Shown piece by piece: positions 63,732 to 64,000 of a stretch of DNA of 64,000 bases. The notes beneath the pieces were generated by a model. It was given only the letters and a program-made list of their open reading frames with translations, was not told the DNA's origin and ran no database searches. Position 1 is the stretch's first letter, and each line of letters starts with the position of its first letter. The translations under genes and the position numbers were made by a program. Source of the DNA: Algorimicrobium algoritergicola (GTDB taxonomy: Bacteria > Bacteroidota > Bacteroidia > Flavobacteriales > Flavobacteriaceae); NCBI RefSeq assembly GCF_008086165.1, contig NZ_VSKL01000004.1, positions 186,001 to 250,000 of the forward strand, written 5' to 3'.

Positions 63732-64000
63732 ATGGGTACAAAACCTTATAAGAGATGGCAAGGTAGACTTCATGAAATAATTTATGAGGCAGATACACCT
63801 GCTGGAAAATTATTTGATGTTGTTTTACTGATTGTAATTATTGCCAGTATCCTGTTGGTAATGCTAGAAAGTGTTAAGAGCATTGATGCGCAATACCACA
63901 TGTTTTTAAATATTTCGGAGTGGATAATTACAATACTCTTTACCATTGAATATATTCTACGAATCGTTACAGTAAAAAAGCCACTAAAATATATTACTAG
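63732..64000 (+). CDS. Voltage-gated ion channel-like protein, 5' part only
   Basis: The first 89 residues of an ion transporter that runs off the right edge. After a basic start (PYKRWQGRLHEIIYEADTPAG) come two hydrophobic helices in S1-S2 arrangement (LFDVVLLIVIIASILLVMLE and WIITILFTIEYILRIV), with the S2 Glu/Arg typical of voltage-sensor domains. It is likely a potassium-channel-type protein. The pore is outside the window. Confidence 0.85.
   Translation, partial: MGTKPYKRWQGRLHEIIYEADTPAGKLFDVVLLIVIIASILLVMLESVKSIDAQYHMFLNISEWIITILFTIEYILRIVTVKKPLKYIT

Noticed and set aside
1-64000. CRISPR arrays, tRNA and rRNA genes, prophage modules
   Set aside because: No regularly spaced repeats, no cloverleaf-like or rRNA-like sequence, and no phage structural or integrase gene was seen by eye.

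Overview
The window looks like a chromosomal segment from a marine-type member of the Flavobacteriaceae (Bacteroidota). The DNA is AT-rich. Many secreted products are lipoproteins with the lipobox cysteine directly followed by charged or polar residues. One protein ends in a type IX secretion (T9SS) C-terminal sorting domain. Several promoters fit the Bacteroidota pattern TTG, about 19-20 bases, then TAnnTTTG. Families typical of this group also occur, such as YtxJ, a fused DnaQ/GIY-YIG nuclease, a Reg_prop sensor kinase with a LytTR partner, and TlpA/DUF4369 lipoproteins. No rRNA, tRNA, CRISPR array, prophage or complete insertion sequence was seen.

Layout. 1-8400: a truncated duplicate of an AsmA-like gene at the left edge, a TlpA-like lipoprotein, the intact AsmA-like gene, a membrane-anchored FMN glutamate-synthase-like protein, and a LytTR regulator translationally coupled to a propeller-type sensor kinase. 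8494-15829: a minus-strand accessory block for the cell surface. It holds three lipoproteins (one an LVIVD propeller), a CPBP-type membrane protein flanked by decayed gene remnants, a MopE-like repeat lipoprotein, an Lgt-like protein and a T9SS-exported protein. 16057-20128: small membrane proteins of unknown role and a tandem pair of patatin-like lipases. 20131-31477: a mostly conserved core (M1 aminopeptidase, recG, trmL, pheT, a PAP2 phosphatase, a cold shock protein, a DUF2007 protein, an ABC-F ATPase). 31632-42724: a second TlpA-like lipoprotein that lacks the redox cysteines, transaldolase/FSA, a short-chain dehydrogenase, the SRP RNA, glutaminyl cyclase, a thioesterase, a beta-helix lipoprotein, glyA, fumarylacetoacetase and an SBF-family transporter. 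42934-54973: a pair of unknown secreted proteins, a lipoprotein amidohydrolase, ytxJ, clpB, an OmpW-like protein, deoC-deoD and a SixA-like phosphatase. 55066-64000: smpB, pcm, two dehydrogenase-type enzymes, a DUF1015 protein, a YggS-type PLP protein, a DnaQ/GIY-YIG nuclease with an apparent ATT start, and the start of an ion channel.

How the parts fit. deoC and deoD form a nucleoside-salvage pair. glyA, fumarylacetoacetase and the 3-hydroxyacyl-CoA dehydrogenase indicate one-carbon and amino-acid/acyl-CoA catabolism. ytxJ points to bacillithiol chemistry.

The least ordinary region is 8494-15829. A three-gene operon there encodes a T9SS-exported protein, a membrane protein that resembles prolipoprotein diacylglyceryl transferase but lacks its HGGL motif, and a three-repeat MopE-type lipoprotein. 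Beside it lie recognisable dead fragments of further MopE repeats and of a second Reg_prop sensor kinase. This suggests repeated gain and loss of surface metal-binding and sensing modules. The function is inferred only.
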